A stretch of 60,000 bases of DNA from positions 62,080,042-62,140,041 of the forward strand of contig CM060734.1 in assembly GCA_030704615.1 (NCBI GenBank), given 5' to 3'. Below are positions 45,925 to 55,705 of the stretch, piece by piece. Position 1 is the first letter of the stretch, and each line of letters begins with the position of its first letter. The translations under genes were made by a program, and so were the position numbers. Origin of the DNA: Takakia lepidozioides (lineage: Eukaryota > Streptophyta > Takakiopsida > Takakiales > Takakiaceae). The notes under the pieces were generated by a model. It did no database searches and had not been told where the DNA came from. It saw nothing but the letters and a program-made list of their open reading frames with translations.

Positions 45925-46691
45925 GTTACGGACGCGATGTTTTATGATGTGCTTGTTGGTGGGGTGGTGTTATACCCCATGGGATTCACTCTGGACTTTT
46001 GGGAGGAAACGGCATCCTACAGGCCGGAATGGCAGTCAGGAGATGGCCGACGTGCACTGCTCCCAGTGCAGTTTATTGGGAATGTAGCGGTGGATCATAG
46101 GAACATGATGCCCACATTGGCTACATTCTCAAGGGTGGTGGCTTGGGGTGGTGAGCTCTTGGAGGGCAATAGCCATGCAGATGATAGGCCATCACCTGAT
46201 GAGGACAACAATTGGCATACAAGGCTGATTTGCTTCCTCATGTGCCTGTGCATATTCCACTGTGGGGTATGGTTGGGAATTTGCATCGAGTAGCAGGCGA
46301 GTGTGTGCACCAAGCATGGCAGGAGGCCTTTCCATTGGTGAGTGAGGGGAGTTCAGTGACATCACCTGGACCTCCTGAGTTAGCTCCTTTGGACACAGTG
46401 CCCATTACTTGGCAACCACCTGACTCAGGGACTTGTTTGCTATACTTGTTTGGAGGCATGAGCACTGGGCTTGCAGGAGTATTGCAAGCAAGGATTAAAG
46501 TACGCAAGTACTTGTATGTGGAGAAGGATGAGATAGCTCGGCGTATTTCTATGCGCCACATCGCCTTGCTCACACACCAGTATCCTGAGTTGTTGCCTCT
46601 CTCAGCAATTCAAGGGTATCAAAATGCCTTGCCAGCAGACATTACCTTGCTGGGGGCGGATGATTTGGACCGGCATGGATCCATTGACTTG
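45925..46691 (+). pseudogene. DNMT3-like methyltransferase, N-terminal half, copy 2
   Basis: Linker MGFTLDFWEETASYRPEW matches copy 1, then a frameshift near 46,210. Motif I reads LLYLFGGMSTGLAGVL at about 46,436, with Tyr where copy 1 has Asp. The SAM-binding continuation YLYVEKDEIARRIS and the pre-motif-IV block LPADITLLGADDL follow. The coding sequence is cut after GSIDL by the Athila-like insertion; the remaining half is at 59,584. Confidence 0.87.
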
Positions 46692-47637
46692 TGTCGGACG
46701 GCTTTTACTCACCCATCCCTTCGCTATCCGAGGTGGAAACTCCAAGATAGAAGAGTTGGATATCTCTAATCACTCAGCCTGCCCAGAACAATCAGTCATG
46801 ACCTGCAACTAGTGAATCATGGTTGTGCTTCCTATTTGTATTCCTTCTTGCCTTCATGTTACCAATTTACCCTTCCGTGTATACTGAAGCATCAGATTGC
46901 TTCAGTATCTACTAAGTTCCAGTTAATCATGCATTCATTCCACAGCTTCACTCATGTCTCTCTACACAATGTGATTGTATCGAATAAGTATCAGATTATG
47001 ATTTATCAGGTATCAGGCCAATGCCATGGTGACTCTAATCTGCCCTACAGTATCACTACAGTTTTGCATGTACAAGCATCTACTGTTCATCTCCCGTTCT
47101 TGCTCTCCGCCTGATCTCCTCTCATGCATGACCAAGAACCCCTTCCCATGAAGTGCCCCCTTCCTGTTGCCGCTCTCTTTCATCTACCCCCAAGCTGTTC
47201 TAACCACCTAACTAACTAACCGTCACCCCTGAAATAACACGTTCCCCCTGCAGATGTCGTTCCCTGTCAATGATAATTGTTCCTCATGTACTGTGACGGG
47301 CTGTGTCAAGCTATGCCGAGCTGTGACTGGCTGTGTAAAGCTGTGTCGGGCTGTGACTGGCTATATCGGGCTGTGTCGGGCTGTGCAAAGCTTTGGCGGC
47401 TGTGACTGACTTTGTCAGGCTGTGCGAAGAGAGGCTGTTGATGTGGGACGTGTGTGAAGCTGTGGGAAGCTGTGCGAAATGTGGCGGGTGTGACGCGGTG
47501 TGGCGTGTGGCGGCTGTGTAACCCCTAAAGCCTGCTGCTGCCACCCCTAAGGCTCCTGTTGGTCTCAATCTGCGCAAAAATTAAGGGTACCCCACAGAAC
47601 CCGTAAAAGCGTCGAAGTCCCCAGCAGCCCTCTAACA
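46692..47637 (-). repeat. Copy B 3' LTR (946 bp)
   Basis: Plus-strand text begins TGTCGGACGG and ends CTCTAACA. Contains the long version of the ~10-bp GGCTGTG array (47,288-47,515), which explains most of its extra length over the other LTR. Confidence 0.95.
47288..47515. repeat. GGCTGTG array, ~10-bp period, in the 3' LTR
   Basis: More than 20 imperfect decamers such as GGCTGTGTCG, AGCTGTGTCG and GGCTGTGACT. The array in the other LTR (59,369-59,460) is about 125 bases shorter. Confidence 0.9.
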
Positions 47638-47656
47638 TTTACCCCTCCCTCTCTCA
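47638..47656 (-). other. Copy B polypurine tract
   Basis: On the minus strand TGAGAGAGGGAGGGGTAAA stands directly before the 3' LTR. Confidence 0.85.
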
Positions 47657-47669
47657 AAAAGCAGTGTCA

Positions 47670-48632
47670 TCACGGTTTACTGTTTGGGATTAACAAACCT
47701 TTGTGAGCAAGCACCCTTCTGACAATGAGAGTCTCGTGAAGGACTCCGTGTGCGAGCCCGAGTTCTGTCGCTGGTTGACGGAGATGATTGAGCACTACCT
47801 GGAAATGTCTTACCCTCCTTTGGCTGATAACGAGGTAACCTCTCAGGCATAAGAGATCCCCTTCGTTTCTTCTCTGCCTACGAAGTGCATAATCGTCTGC
47901 CATGTCAAAAGAGTCCGCTGAAGAAACAGTAGTATTAGAATCATCGTCTCCCCTTAGGTGTTTTAACGGCCGAACTTTAAGTGGAATCCTGTGTGGCATA
48001 CAATGTGGTCCGACCATATCTGGAAGATTAAATTGTACAACTTGTTGTAAATGCTAGCAAGCAAAATTAGTGAACGTCCTGAACTCCTTATCTGTATAGG
48101 TAAGAGGTGTGCCAATGACTTTGGAACAGTGCAAGTATTTCCATGCATCATGTCCCTTAAAGAAAATATCCTCAAGGCCGAATTTCTGTGTTGTCAAATT
48201 GTTCCAAGCCGAATGAAACCATGAACGAAGTTGGGAATCCTTCTGCATCATATAGGTACATATTGGGTGGCACTGAAGGTAAGACCCATGATCCCCACTG
48301 GAATAACTCAGAAATCGGGATTGCATCTTCTGGTGCTCAATGTGATAACGTGCCAGAAAATAAGCAGCATAGTATAATCCACAGCCCATGACAATACTTG
48401 ATACCTCCTTGGTCTTGGTATAAATGTACCCATGTACAACTTGGAAGGCAATTAATTCTTTCATCATGGTACCTGCTTCAGACCAGTACCTCGCAAAGTG
48501 ATGATCCTCAATGGGTTGATTGTTCGGAAGAACCTTAGTCCTAGTTGCCACTGGCAGCCAAATGCGTATGATCTGGTAGTAATGTGCCAACGACTGCGGA
48601 TGACTAAATTCCTTCCAAGCCAAATCCAACAC
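47670..48632 (-). pseudogene. Copy B last 3' ORF segment
   Basis: An open block at 48,632-48,054 (192 codons; FSHPQSLAHYYQIIRIWLPV, KEFRTFTNFAC) followed by a shorter one to 47,670. It lies at the position of the env-like or terminal ORF of Athila elements. No signal peptide, membrane segment or known domain was found. It may be the C-terminal part of the same product as the coiled-coil ORF upstream. Confidence 0.6.
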
Positions 48633-49024
48633 AATGGGAATTTGGTGAAGGGCATAATCATAGCCTGACTGTACTCCCTTGCAACAGGAGTCTTAGGTGG
48701 TTAAAAGCAGCATCCCCCATACCTCAGGCTATGGTGTGGCTATAGTAACAACAGGGTCAGCTACCTGCACAGTCACTTGCAGTGATATTGGTACCACTGG
48801 CATCTCCTGCACCCCTTGCGAAGAAGACTGAAAAATTAGAGTCCTGGCATGTAATAAGTAGCCATCAGCTGCTCCTCAGGTACAAAGACTCTCTTGTCAA
48901 TATTTGAACTCAGGTCATCCACCTGAGTCTACAGGCTTCTACATCCTCTTGTAGCTCCGCTATCCTACTATAGACATTGTCTATAGTAGTTGTGGCAATG
49001 TTCTGCACTGCAGTCTGAGCTCAT

Positions 49025-49891
49025 TCATCTCGCCCTGGGTGAGCTTCCGTGGTGCTTTGCCTTCCACGGCCCTTGTGCTAACCAGACCTGCATAAGGTGG
49101 TTATCCACCAAGTCGTGTGTGGCACCCCTGAGAGTCTGCTCCTCCGTGAGTCTGTACACATCTAACTGCTGCTGTAAAGCCTCCATGCGCTTCGCATGAG
49201 GTTCAACCAAACTCGCATAGGCAGCAGCCAGATTATTGGCTTCCTTCCAAGCCTTGTTAGCCACAGAGAGTTCATTTCTATTGACCATGACTGTTTGTTG
49301 CAACTCCAGGATGTACCTCTCCTGGTCAGCCTCAACCTGTCTGTATTGTTTGAAAGTATTCTCATTGCGACAGATTGTATTCTTCATATCAACAATGAGT
49401 TTCGCTTGCTCTATTATCTCTGCTTCTGCCTTCATACATCTCTCCCCTTGTCTGTTAACTTCTAATGCAGTTTGCTCAAGAGTAGTTGTGAGTGTAGCAC
49501 ATTGTATGGTCATCTTCTCATGTACTGCCTGCAACTCTGTATGTAGTACATTCACTTCTTGCAACTTGCCCTCATGCTTCACCTGCATTTGGTATAACTG
49601 TTGCTTATGTGCTTCATGCAACTGGTCCTGCTCGAGGCCTGCTTCAATCAAATGTCCCTTGGCCAACTGCAAAGCAGCCTTTGTGTCCTCCAACTCTTGC
49701 TGTAACTTGAGATTGACCTCCTCATCTACCTTGTTAGCACACTCAGTGGCAATTCGAGCCTCAAACTCCTTCCTGAGTTCCTCCCTCAAAGCTGCCAATT
49801 GGGTAGATGGAACATGGGATTTCACATAAGTGCCCAACAAATTAAGTGTCTGCTTATGGAACTCATAAGCATGGCTGCTGAGGGTCATCAT
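49025..49891 (-). CDS. Copy B 3' ORF: long coiled-coil protein
   Basis: 288 codons without a break. Composition rich in Glu, Gln, Leu, Lys and Ala with heptad-like runs (AALREELRKEFEARIATECA, QQELEDTKAALQLAKGHLIE, EADQERYILELQQTV). Such a rod could mediate self-assembly, as gag-like or accessory proteins of large plant elements do; this is inference. Upstream frames (50,332-49,863) probably belong to the same product after frameshifts. No database family is recognised. Confidence 0.7.
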   Translation of the reverse strand: MMTLSSHAYEFHKQTLNLLGTYVKSHVPSTQLAALREELRKEFEARIATECANKVDEEVNLKLQQELEDTKAALQLAKGHLIEAGLEQDQLHEAHKQQLYQMQVKHEGKLQEVNVLHTELQAVHEKMTIQCATLTTTLEQTALEVNRQGERCMKAEAEIIEQAKLIVDMKNTICRNENTFKQYRQVEADQERYILELQQTVMVNRNELSVANKAWKEANNLAAAYASLVEPHAKRMEALQQQLDVYRLTEEQTLRGATHDLVDNHLMQVWLAQGPWKAKHHGSSPRAR

Positions 49892-50794
49892 GGTGAACTT
49901 GCTGCTGTTCTCCCTGATCCTCCACAGTGTGATGCCTCACCAACCATTCAGGCCATTGCCCCACCAGATTCTCTTCCTGAACCACCTCATCCTCCACAGG
50001 TGCTGCAGTGTCCTGATATTCTACCCCTGGTACCTCCGTCACAGGTGTGGGTATTACATGCACAGCAGGGTTTTCCCTGGACAACCGCTGCACCTCTGGA
50101 ACACTGATTCCCTTACCAAGCCAGAGTTTTCATAGAGAAGGTCACCCTTCTCAATTTCGGCCACGACCTGCTCTGTAGTGGGAATGTCCAACCTTTCTCC
50201 TTCCAGAGCAATTGGGGGTGATGTCACAGCATGTACTAACTGTGGAACCTCTAAAACAACTGAGTCAATTGGTTGTGGTGGCTGTGGTATCGAATTGACT
50301 TCCTCTTCCCTCTCCGAAGGCCGTGCTTCCAATAATAACAGCTTCTGTGCTGCTGTGCCCCATCCTGCACAAGAGCTTGGGAAACATCATCGTGCGGTTT
50401 CCGTGAAGCCAGTGGATCCGCCACTACAGTCATACCCCGCTCTGTCTCTTAGACTGGTGTTGCCCTGCCAGTCCACCCTCACTATGTGAAGAGCTGCTCT
50501 TCAATTGCAGTGGTTTCTGCCTCAAACACTCCCATCTCCTTACGTTCCCGAGTATCAAGTATGCAAGAATCAAGAATGATTTGGGCAATGACTGGACCAG
50601 ACACAATGATCGGAGACTTAGCAGCAGTGCCCTGTAACCTCTTCATCTCGTCCACCAGTCCATTGTACATTAACTCCGCCCAAGCGACATCCTCTCCCCT
50701 CAAAGCTTTCAGGATCTCCTCTGTGAATGACCTGCTCAAATACTGTTGGTTCTGTTTCATGGCAAACAGAACGTTCAATATTTGGCCAACTTCC
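49863..50794 (-). pseudogene. Copy B 3' ORF, middle segment
   Basis: Three overlapping open blocks in different frames: 50,778-50,482 (LRGEDVAWAELMYNGLVDEM), 50,332-50,054 (Pro/Glu-rich) and 50,093-49,863. A TAG at about 50,794 separates it from the preceding ORF, and frameshifts from the coiled-coil ORF. Probably one original protein. Confidence 0.6.
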
Positions 50795-51660
50795 TAAGCC
50801 CTGGGTACTCGGCTTTGGTACAAGCGTAACCTTGAGTTTTTAAAGAAACTCCCTTCTTGGAACAAATTCCCTATCTGCAATCTTGCCCTGTGCTCATCCA
50901 CATCCACATGACCTGATGGCAAATCAAACAATTGCTGCAGGTACTGGGGAGTAATTTCTATATCTACTCCCCTCACCTGAGTAACTCCCGTCCGAGGCTC
51001 AAAGTTCTGAAGAAATTGAATCATATACTGCCGATGATGCAAGGACCAGTCCTTGCGTAGCAGCCCCTCCAATCGCAACTCCCTTAGCAGCTGTACTGCC
51101 TGCGGTGCTGCAATTGTTTGCTTCTGCAGAATCGTGGTGCTCTTCACCCTGATATCCTCCATTCCCCTCACTCTCTTCATTCTAGACAAACAAAAAGGCT
51201 TTGTTTGAAACAGCTGAAGGAAAGCTTGCAGGGCACAGAGCATGAAGGTATGGTTGGCACAGAATGGAACAGGTAAGTGCGTGTAAGCCTGTGGGGCTTG
51301 CAAGTATCGAGTGAGAGAAAATGTACTCTCAATGCTTCCGTCCTTGCGCCACTGCGTGAGAAGTAAAGCGAGTGTGTAATCCGTTACATCTGCCATAGCT
51401 ACAAAGCTAGTGCTTTGATTGCCCCTTCCGTCGAGACCTTGGCTATTCAGAGCCACCCCGACTCTTCCGCTCATAACACTTCCTATTTCTTGTTCTTGTT
51501 TCTTGGAGGGAACCACCTGCATGTAATTCGCACTCCTGATTGGCTGTGGACTGCTTAGGTAATTTTTTAATTCCACCCCCTCCATGGACATTCCCACCTG
51601 GAATGTCCAGTAGGACAGCACATGTGGCATAGGTTTCCTTTTTCTGTACTCGGAAAGGGT
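50794..51660 (-). CDS. Copy B 3' ORF, N-terminal part with zinc knuckle
   Basis: A 278-codon frame (51,630-50,794) encoding FQVGMSMEGVELKNYL, ADVTDYTLALLLTQWRKDGS and TQVRGVDIEITPQYLQQLFD. Just upstream, in an overlapping frame at about 51,645-51,590, lies CHMCCPTGHSRWEC, a perfect CX2CX4HX4C knuckle, and further up CINCKKRSHH. A second, post-pol nucleic-acid-binding ORF is therefore likely. Its central block (51,160-50,910) is the fragment captured in the PPR gene at 39,156-39,407. Confidence 0.7.
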   Translation of the reverse strand, partial: TLSEYRKRKPMPHVLSYWTFQVGMSMEGVELKNYLSSPQPIRSANYMQVVPSKKQEQEIGSVMSGRVGVALNSQGLDGRGNQSTSFVAMADVTDYTLALLLTQWRKDGSIESTFSLTRYLQAPQAYTHLPVPFCANHTFMLCALQAFLQLFQTKPFCLSRMKRVRGMEDIRVKSTTILQKQTIAAPQAVQLLRELRLEGLLRKDWSLHHRQYMIQFLQNFEPRTGVTQVRGVDIEITPQYLQQLFDLPSGHVDVDEHRARLQIGNLFQEGSFFKNSRLRLYQSRVPRA

Positions 51661-51929
51661 TCCGTTACCCTTACACTGAATGCATTAATGGGCCCACAAT
51701 TAGTATTAGCTGTGTACCGGGTAGGTACTTTGACGGCCCGATTTGTCCTTTGCATGATGAGACCTTTTTTTGCAATTGATGCAGTGCGGTGTGCTTCGCC
51801 TTAGTGGCCACGTGTCCGTTTTTAAAACATGCCCCCGACTTCCCCTCTCCGCGTGGCATATTCTCCAAGTTTGACTTCCAAACTTCTCTTCACTTGATGG
51901 CCATTTTTCGTTAATTCGCGTCCACCTGT

Positions 51930-52030
51930 CACTGACCCTATGGACTGTGTAACTGTATGGGCTGTGTTGGGCTGTGACAGGCTGTGTGGCACTGTGGTGG
52001 GCTGTGATAGGCTGTGACACCTGTGATAAA
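51930..52030. repeat. GGCTGTG array between pol and the 3' ORFs of copy B
   Basis: About nine imperfect units (GGGCTGTGTT, GGGCTGTGAC, AGGCTGTGTG). The same motif family as in the LTR arrays, but at an interior site. Confidence 0.85.
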
Positions 52031-52095
52031 TAAATACTGCCAAACAACCAAATACACGCTCGGCTTAGCGACAAGTGCTCCATACTCCGTTGGTA

Positions 52096-53303
52096 TCACT
52101 GGCGCAGCCCGTGACTGCTTTTGCGTTTCAACATGCAAATCGTGCTGCAATGGTTTGTCATGGATACCACTGTACCCTTCAACTTATTGGCATTGACTCT
52201 TCCCAGCATCTCTTTGTTAATGGTTTGTAACATGGCGGTGTTGTTATCATACATCTTCTGTATGACATAAGGTCCTTCCATGGTGATTTAAGCTTAGAAG
52301 CTTTAATCTTCCCTTCTTCTGCAACCAGAGAACCAAATCTCCCGTCTTAAAAGTCTTTAATTTACCTTCATCAAACTGTTCCTTCCTCTTCATCTGAATT
52401 CTGGTCATGTTATCAGCTGCATCAGCACGTACTTCTTCCACATGGTATAATTCATGTTTCCTGACCTTAATTGAATCTTCCAATTCCATTCTCTTTCCCC
52501 ATTCAGTTCTCATGGTAGGTAACAAGAATTCCACTGGAAGTAAAGCTTCCATACCATAAACTAATTGGAATGGTGTATACTTAGTGGTGACTTTATATGA
52601 AGTCCTGTATGACCACAAAGCTGTCAGCAGCTTTGTATCCCAATCCGTTCTGTTTGCATTGACTATCTTAGCCAAGATAGTACATAGTATTTTGTTGGTA
52701 GCCTCTGCCTGCCCATTACCCTGTGGGTAATATGTTGTACTCTTCCTATGCACAATCATGAACTCTTTAGTCAATAGTTCAATGGTCTCATTAATGAAGT
52801 GACTTCCCTGGTCACTGATAAATTCCAGGGGACAGCCAAATCGTGTAAGTATGTTCTCATACAGAACCTTGCTGTGGACTTGGCTGTGTTGTCCCTCAGA
52901 GCTTTAGCTTCCACCCACTTCGTAGTATAATCAGTGGCTGTAATTATGTACTTGTTCTGTGTATTCTTGGCTGGTGGGTTAATTGGTCCAACAAAGTCTA
53001 GTCCCCATTTCTGAAATGGTTCAGTAGGCATCGTAGGATGCAAAGCCATCTTCCCGATCTTTGCAAAAGGTCGCAGATCTCTGCAAAGGTCCTAGCCTCT
53101 GACATTCATCACAACTCTGACAATACTTGTGTATCTTTGAACAAAGTAGGCCACCAGTAACCTGCAAGTAGTATCTTCCTACTGGTAGTCTCTTCTCCAA
53201 AATGACCTCCAGCCACTCCTTTATGAACTTCCTCCAAAACTTTATTTACTTCATGGTGGTACAAGCATCGTTTAAGTACTCCATCAGGTCCTAGCTTATA
53301 CAT
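52096..53303 (-). pseudogene. Copy B integrase
   Basis: Zinc-binding H..H (HKGVAGGHFG) and CDEC (about 53,095), then the DDE core: D in KWGLDFVGP (about 53,015), D in [10 protein letters not shown] (about 52,825) and E in YPQGNGQAEATNK (about 52,720). A C-terminal DNA-binding part follows (KTGDLVLWLQKKGRLK, GPYVIQKMYDNNTAML). The core is spread over three frames (53,303-53,109; 53,049-52,771; 52,774-52,247), i.e. broken by a few one-base shifts. Confidence 0.9.
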
Positions 53304-54003
53304 TCTGCCCCCCTACCATAGTATAAGGTAAAGCCTTGATAGCCGATTCTCTTCCTCTGCTCCTTACCATAACTAGGTGGGCACTGACCATGAGTAAGGT
53401 AGTATCTGATTGGCCACTGCCAATCTAACCATTCATCTGCACTTCCCTGCACCTCCATTGCAAATAAACTCGCATCAGGTAATTGGTCGTCTACTCCTGT
53501 GGCGGGCTCTCCTGTTGTTAGGCGTGACAAATGATCTGCCACAAGATGCAAACGGCCAGGCTTGTAACAACTTCGAACTCAAACTCGTGCAAGATTATTA
53601 ACCACCTTGCTATCCTTCCACTTATCAAAGGTTTGTTCACCAGATATATCAGAGCCTGGTGATCCACATAAAACATAAACTTTCTTCCCAATAGGTAATG
53701 CCTGAATTTCTTGACTGCATAAATTGCCAGTGCTTCTCTTTCAGTTGTGCTATAGTTCCTTTCAGCACTGTTCATCAACCTGCTAGCATAGTACACAGGT
53801 GAATCTATATTTCCTGTAACATTTTGGGCTAACACCGCTCCCAACGCTTCTCCTGAGGCATCACAGTGAACATGAAATACTACATGCCAGTGAGGGTTAA
53901 TCAGCACAGGTGTAGTTGTTACTGACAATGTAAGTTCCTCAAAAGCCTGTTGACATTCAGCTGTCCATGCAAACACTGCATCTTTCTTCAGAAGCTTGCT
54001 CAA
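53291..54003 (-). pseudogene. Copy B RNase H and linker
   Basis: RNase H residues visible in HVHCDASGEALGAVLAQNV, STTEREALAI and FYVDHQALIYLVNKP. Frame shifts at about 54,005 (one base missing relative to copy A) and 53,530. The linker carries LVADHLSRLTTGEP. Confidence 0.9.
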
Positions 54004-54011
54004 TGGTGCTG

Positions 54012-55163
54012 CTATCTGTGCATACCTTTGACAAATCTTCTGTAATAACTGGTTTGTCCAAGGAATCTCCTTAGACTCTTAACATTTACTGGTGGTGGAG
54101 AGGCTTTAATGGCCTCTGTCTTCCTGGGATCCACAAGAAGTCCCCTCTTACACACAATGTGTCCCAAAAGCACCCCTGAGTTCACACAGAAAGTACACTT
54201 CTCTGGATTCAGGCCCAGACCTCTCATCCTGCATCTGGCCAAACATAACTCCAATTTATGCAAGTGCTCATTCTTAGAGCTGTACACACTGAAATCATCC
54301 AAGAACACCTGCATGAAATCATCCAGATACTCATGAAAAGATTCACTTATCACTCTCTGAAAGGTTGCTGGTGCATTACAAAGTCCAAAAGGCATGACTT
54401 TGTATGCATAGCACCCCAGTCTGTGATGAAAGCTGTCTTTCCCTGGTCTCTTCTCTGCCACTTGCACTTGATTATAACCACTGAAGCCATCCATGAATGA
54501 GTACATCTCATGGCCTGCCACAGTGTCCAATACCGCTTCTGTGAATGGCAAAGGGAAAGGATCTTTCTTCGTGCAAGCATTCAACTTCTTATAGTTCACA
54601 CAAACTCTCAGTTTACCATTCTTCTTGGGAACTATCACAATGGGTGACAACCAAGTTGTATACTCTATCGGGTATATAAACTTAGCCTCAGCCAACTTCT
54701 TGATCTCTTCTCCAACCTTCTGTGCATAGTTGGGATTCATTCTGTACCTTGCCTGTTTGATTGGTACTGACCCTGGTTCCAGTTCAATCTTATGCTGACA
54801 GATCTCAGGTGGTATCCCTTTTAGATCCTCGTAGCTCCAAGCAAATACATCTCTGTATTTGATGAACAAACTCTTAGCTTCCTCAAAGAATTCTGGCTCC
54901 AAATCAGCCCCTACCTTCACCATCCTCGGTTCCTCTTCAGTTCCCACATTCACTTCTCTCACCTGCTCATCAGCTGTGATTGTCCAACCAGTCACCACTT
55001 CATCCTGTAAACTCACAGTGGCTGGTTCCTCTAGGATTTCCATTTCTCCCTCTCTTTCTTCATAGAAATGTGGTGGGTAACTGCTTGTTTCACCTTCAAT
55101 TGGTGTTGCTGTCACTACACCACAGCAGATACCTTTTAAACAACTTAGGCCTTCCAGCTGCAT
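54012..55163 (-). CDS. Copy B reverse transcriptase
   Basis: 383 codons open. Pre-RT segment (FFEEAKSLFIKYRDVFAWSY), then RT fingers KNGKLRVCVNYKKLNACTKK, DGFSGYNQVQVA, MPFGLCNAPATFQRVIS, and the catalytic FLDDFSVYSS (about 54,290), where Athila-type RTs have F/M-DD in place of YVDD. LLGHIVCKRGLLVDPRK and SLRRFLGQTSYYRRFVKG follow. One local frame slip lies in the palm (EKRPGKDSFHHRLG). Confidence 0.93.
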   Translation of the reverse strand: MQLEGLSCLKGICCGVVTATPIEGETSSYPPHFYEEREGEMEILEEPATVSLQDEVVTGWTITADEQVREVNVGTEEEPRMVKVGADLEPEFFEEAKSLFIKYRDVFAWSYEDLKGIPPEICQHKIELEPGSVPIKQARYRMNPNYAQKVGEEIKKLAEAKFIYPIEYTTWLSPIVIVPKKNGKLRVCVNYKKLNACTKKDPFPLPFTEAVLDTVAGHEMYSFMDGFSGYNQVQVAEKRPGKDSFHHRLGCYAYKVMPFGLCNAPATFQRVISESFHEYLDDFMQVFLDDFSVYSSKNEHLHKLELCLARCRMRGLGLNPEKCTFCVNSGVLLGHIVCKRGLLVDPRKTEAIKASPPPVNVKSLRRFLGQTSYYRRFVKGMHR

Positions 55164-55705
55164 CTCTGCAACCTGCTCCCACTCTGGGTGTGCAGCGAAC
55201 AGGGTAGCTTCCTGCTCCTCATCGTCCAGTCATACTCCCTGACCCCTCGAGGTCTTCTCGTAGCAGGTAATCTACTAGATTTCTTAGTGGTAATTTGTAT
55301 CTTGTGCATCCCATCATGCACAGTTAGTAACTGGGAATTCCAGTCATGGAATACCCTGGCCTGTTTCAGCCACGGACGTCCCAACAATAAGGAGTAAGCT
55401 TCCATGACTTCATCCATTTTCAACACAGTTACTGTGATCATAAAGATCATCTTTTGAATCTGTATCTTAACTCCTCTTATCAATCCCAATGGCTGTACAC
55501 TTCTTTGATCTGCCATTGTTACTGTAAATGGGGCTGGTTTCATGTTACTTAGACCAAGCTTCTGCCTTAATTGGTCTGTCATGATATTCACTCCAGAGCC
55601 TCCATCTATCAGTACATCAGTTAGTTCTGTGCTTCCAATTCTCAATTGGATTACTGGCATAGAATCATCAAAGTCCATGACTGTTTCTCGCCCTTCCGGC
55701 TTCAC
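55145..55705 (-). CDS. Copy B aspartic protease
   Basis: 186 codons. Active site VLIDGGSGVNIM at about 55,610, a D-G-G variant of the usual D-T/S-G, and the flap/C-terminal block SLLLGRPWLKQARVFHDWNS. Copy A has a stop right after the same Ser. Confidence 0.85.
   Translation of the reverse strand: MKPEGRETVMDFDDSMPVIQLRIGSTELTDVLIDGGSGVNIMTDQLRQKLGLSNMKPAPFTVTMADQRSVQPLGLIRGVKIQIQKMIFMITVTVLKMDEVMEAYSLLLGRPWLKQARVFHDWNSQLLTVHDGMHKIQITTKKSSRLPATRRPRGVREYDWTMRSRKLPCSLHTQSGSRLQRCSWKA

Larger units (their letters stand above)
44449..46691 (+). mobile_element. Methyltransferase-bearing Ty3/gypsy element, copy 2, left part
   Basis: Starts in mid-gag at the LTR fragment edge and carries gag zinc knuckles, protease and the first half of the methyltransferase up to GSIDL, where copy B of the Athila-like element is inserted (target duplication ACTTG, 46,687-46,691). 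It continues at 59,579. Similar to copy 1 from 45,038 onward. Confidence 0.92.

Noticed and set aside
47311-47577. Minus-strand frame with repeated His/Ser/Thr
   Set aside because: It is translation of the GGCTGTG array in the LTR.
49236-49829. 197-codon plus-strand frame rich in Ser and Cys
   Set aside because: It is the antisense of the unbroken coiled-coil ORF of the Athila-like element, whose sense reading is far more protein-like.
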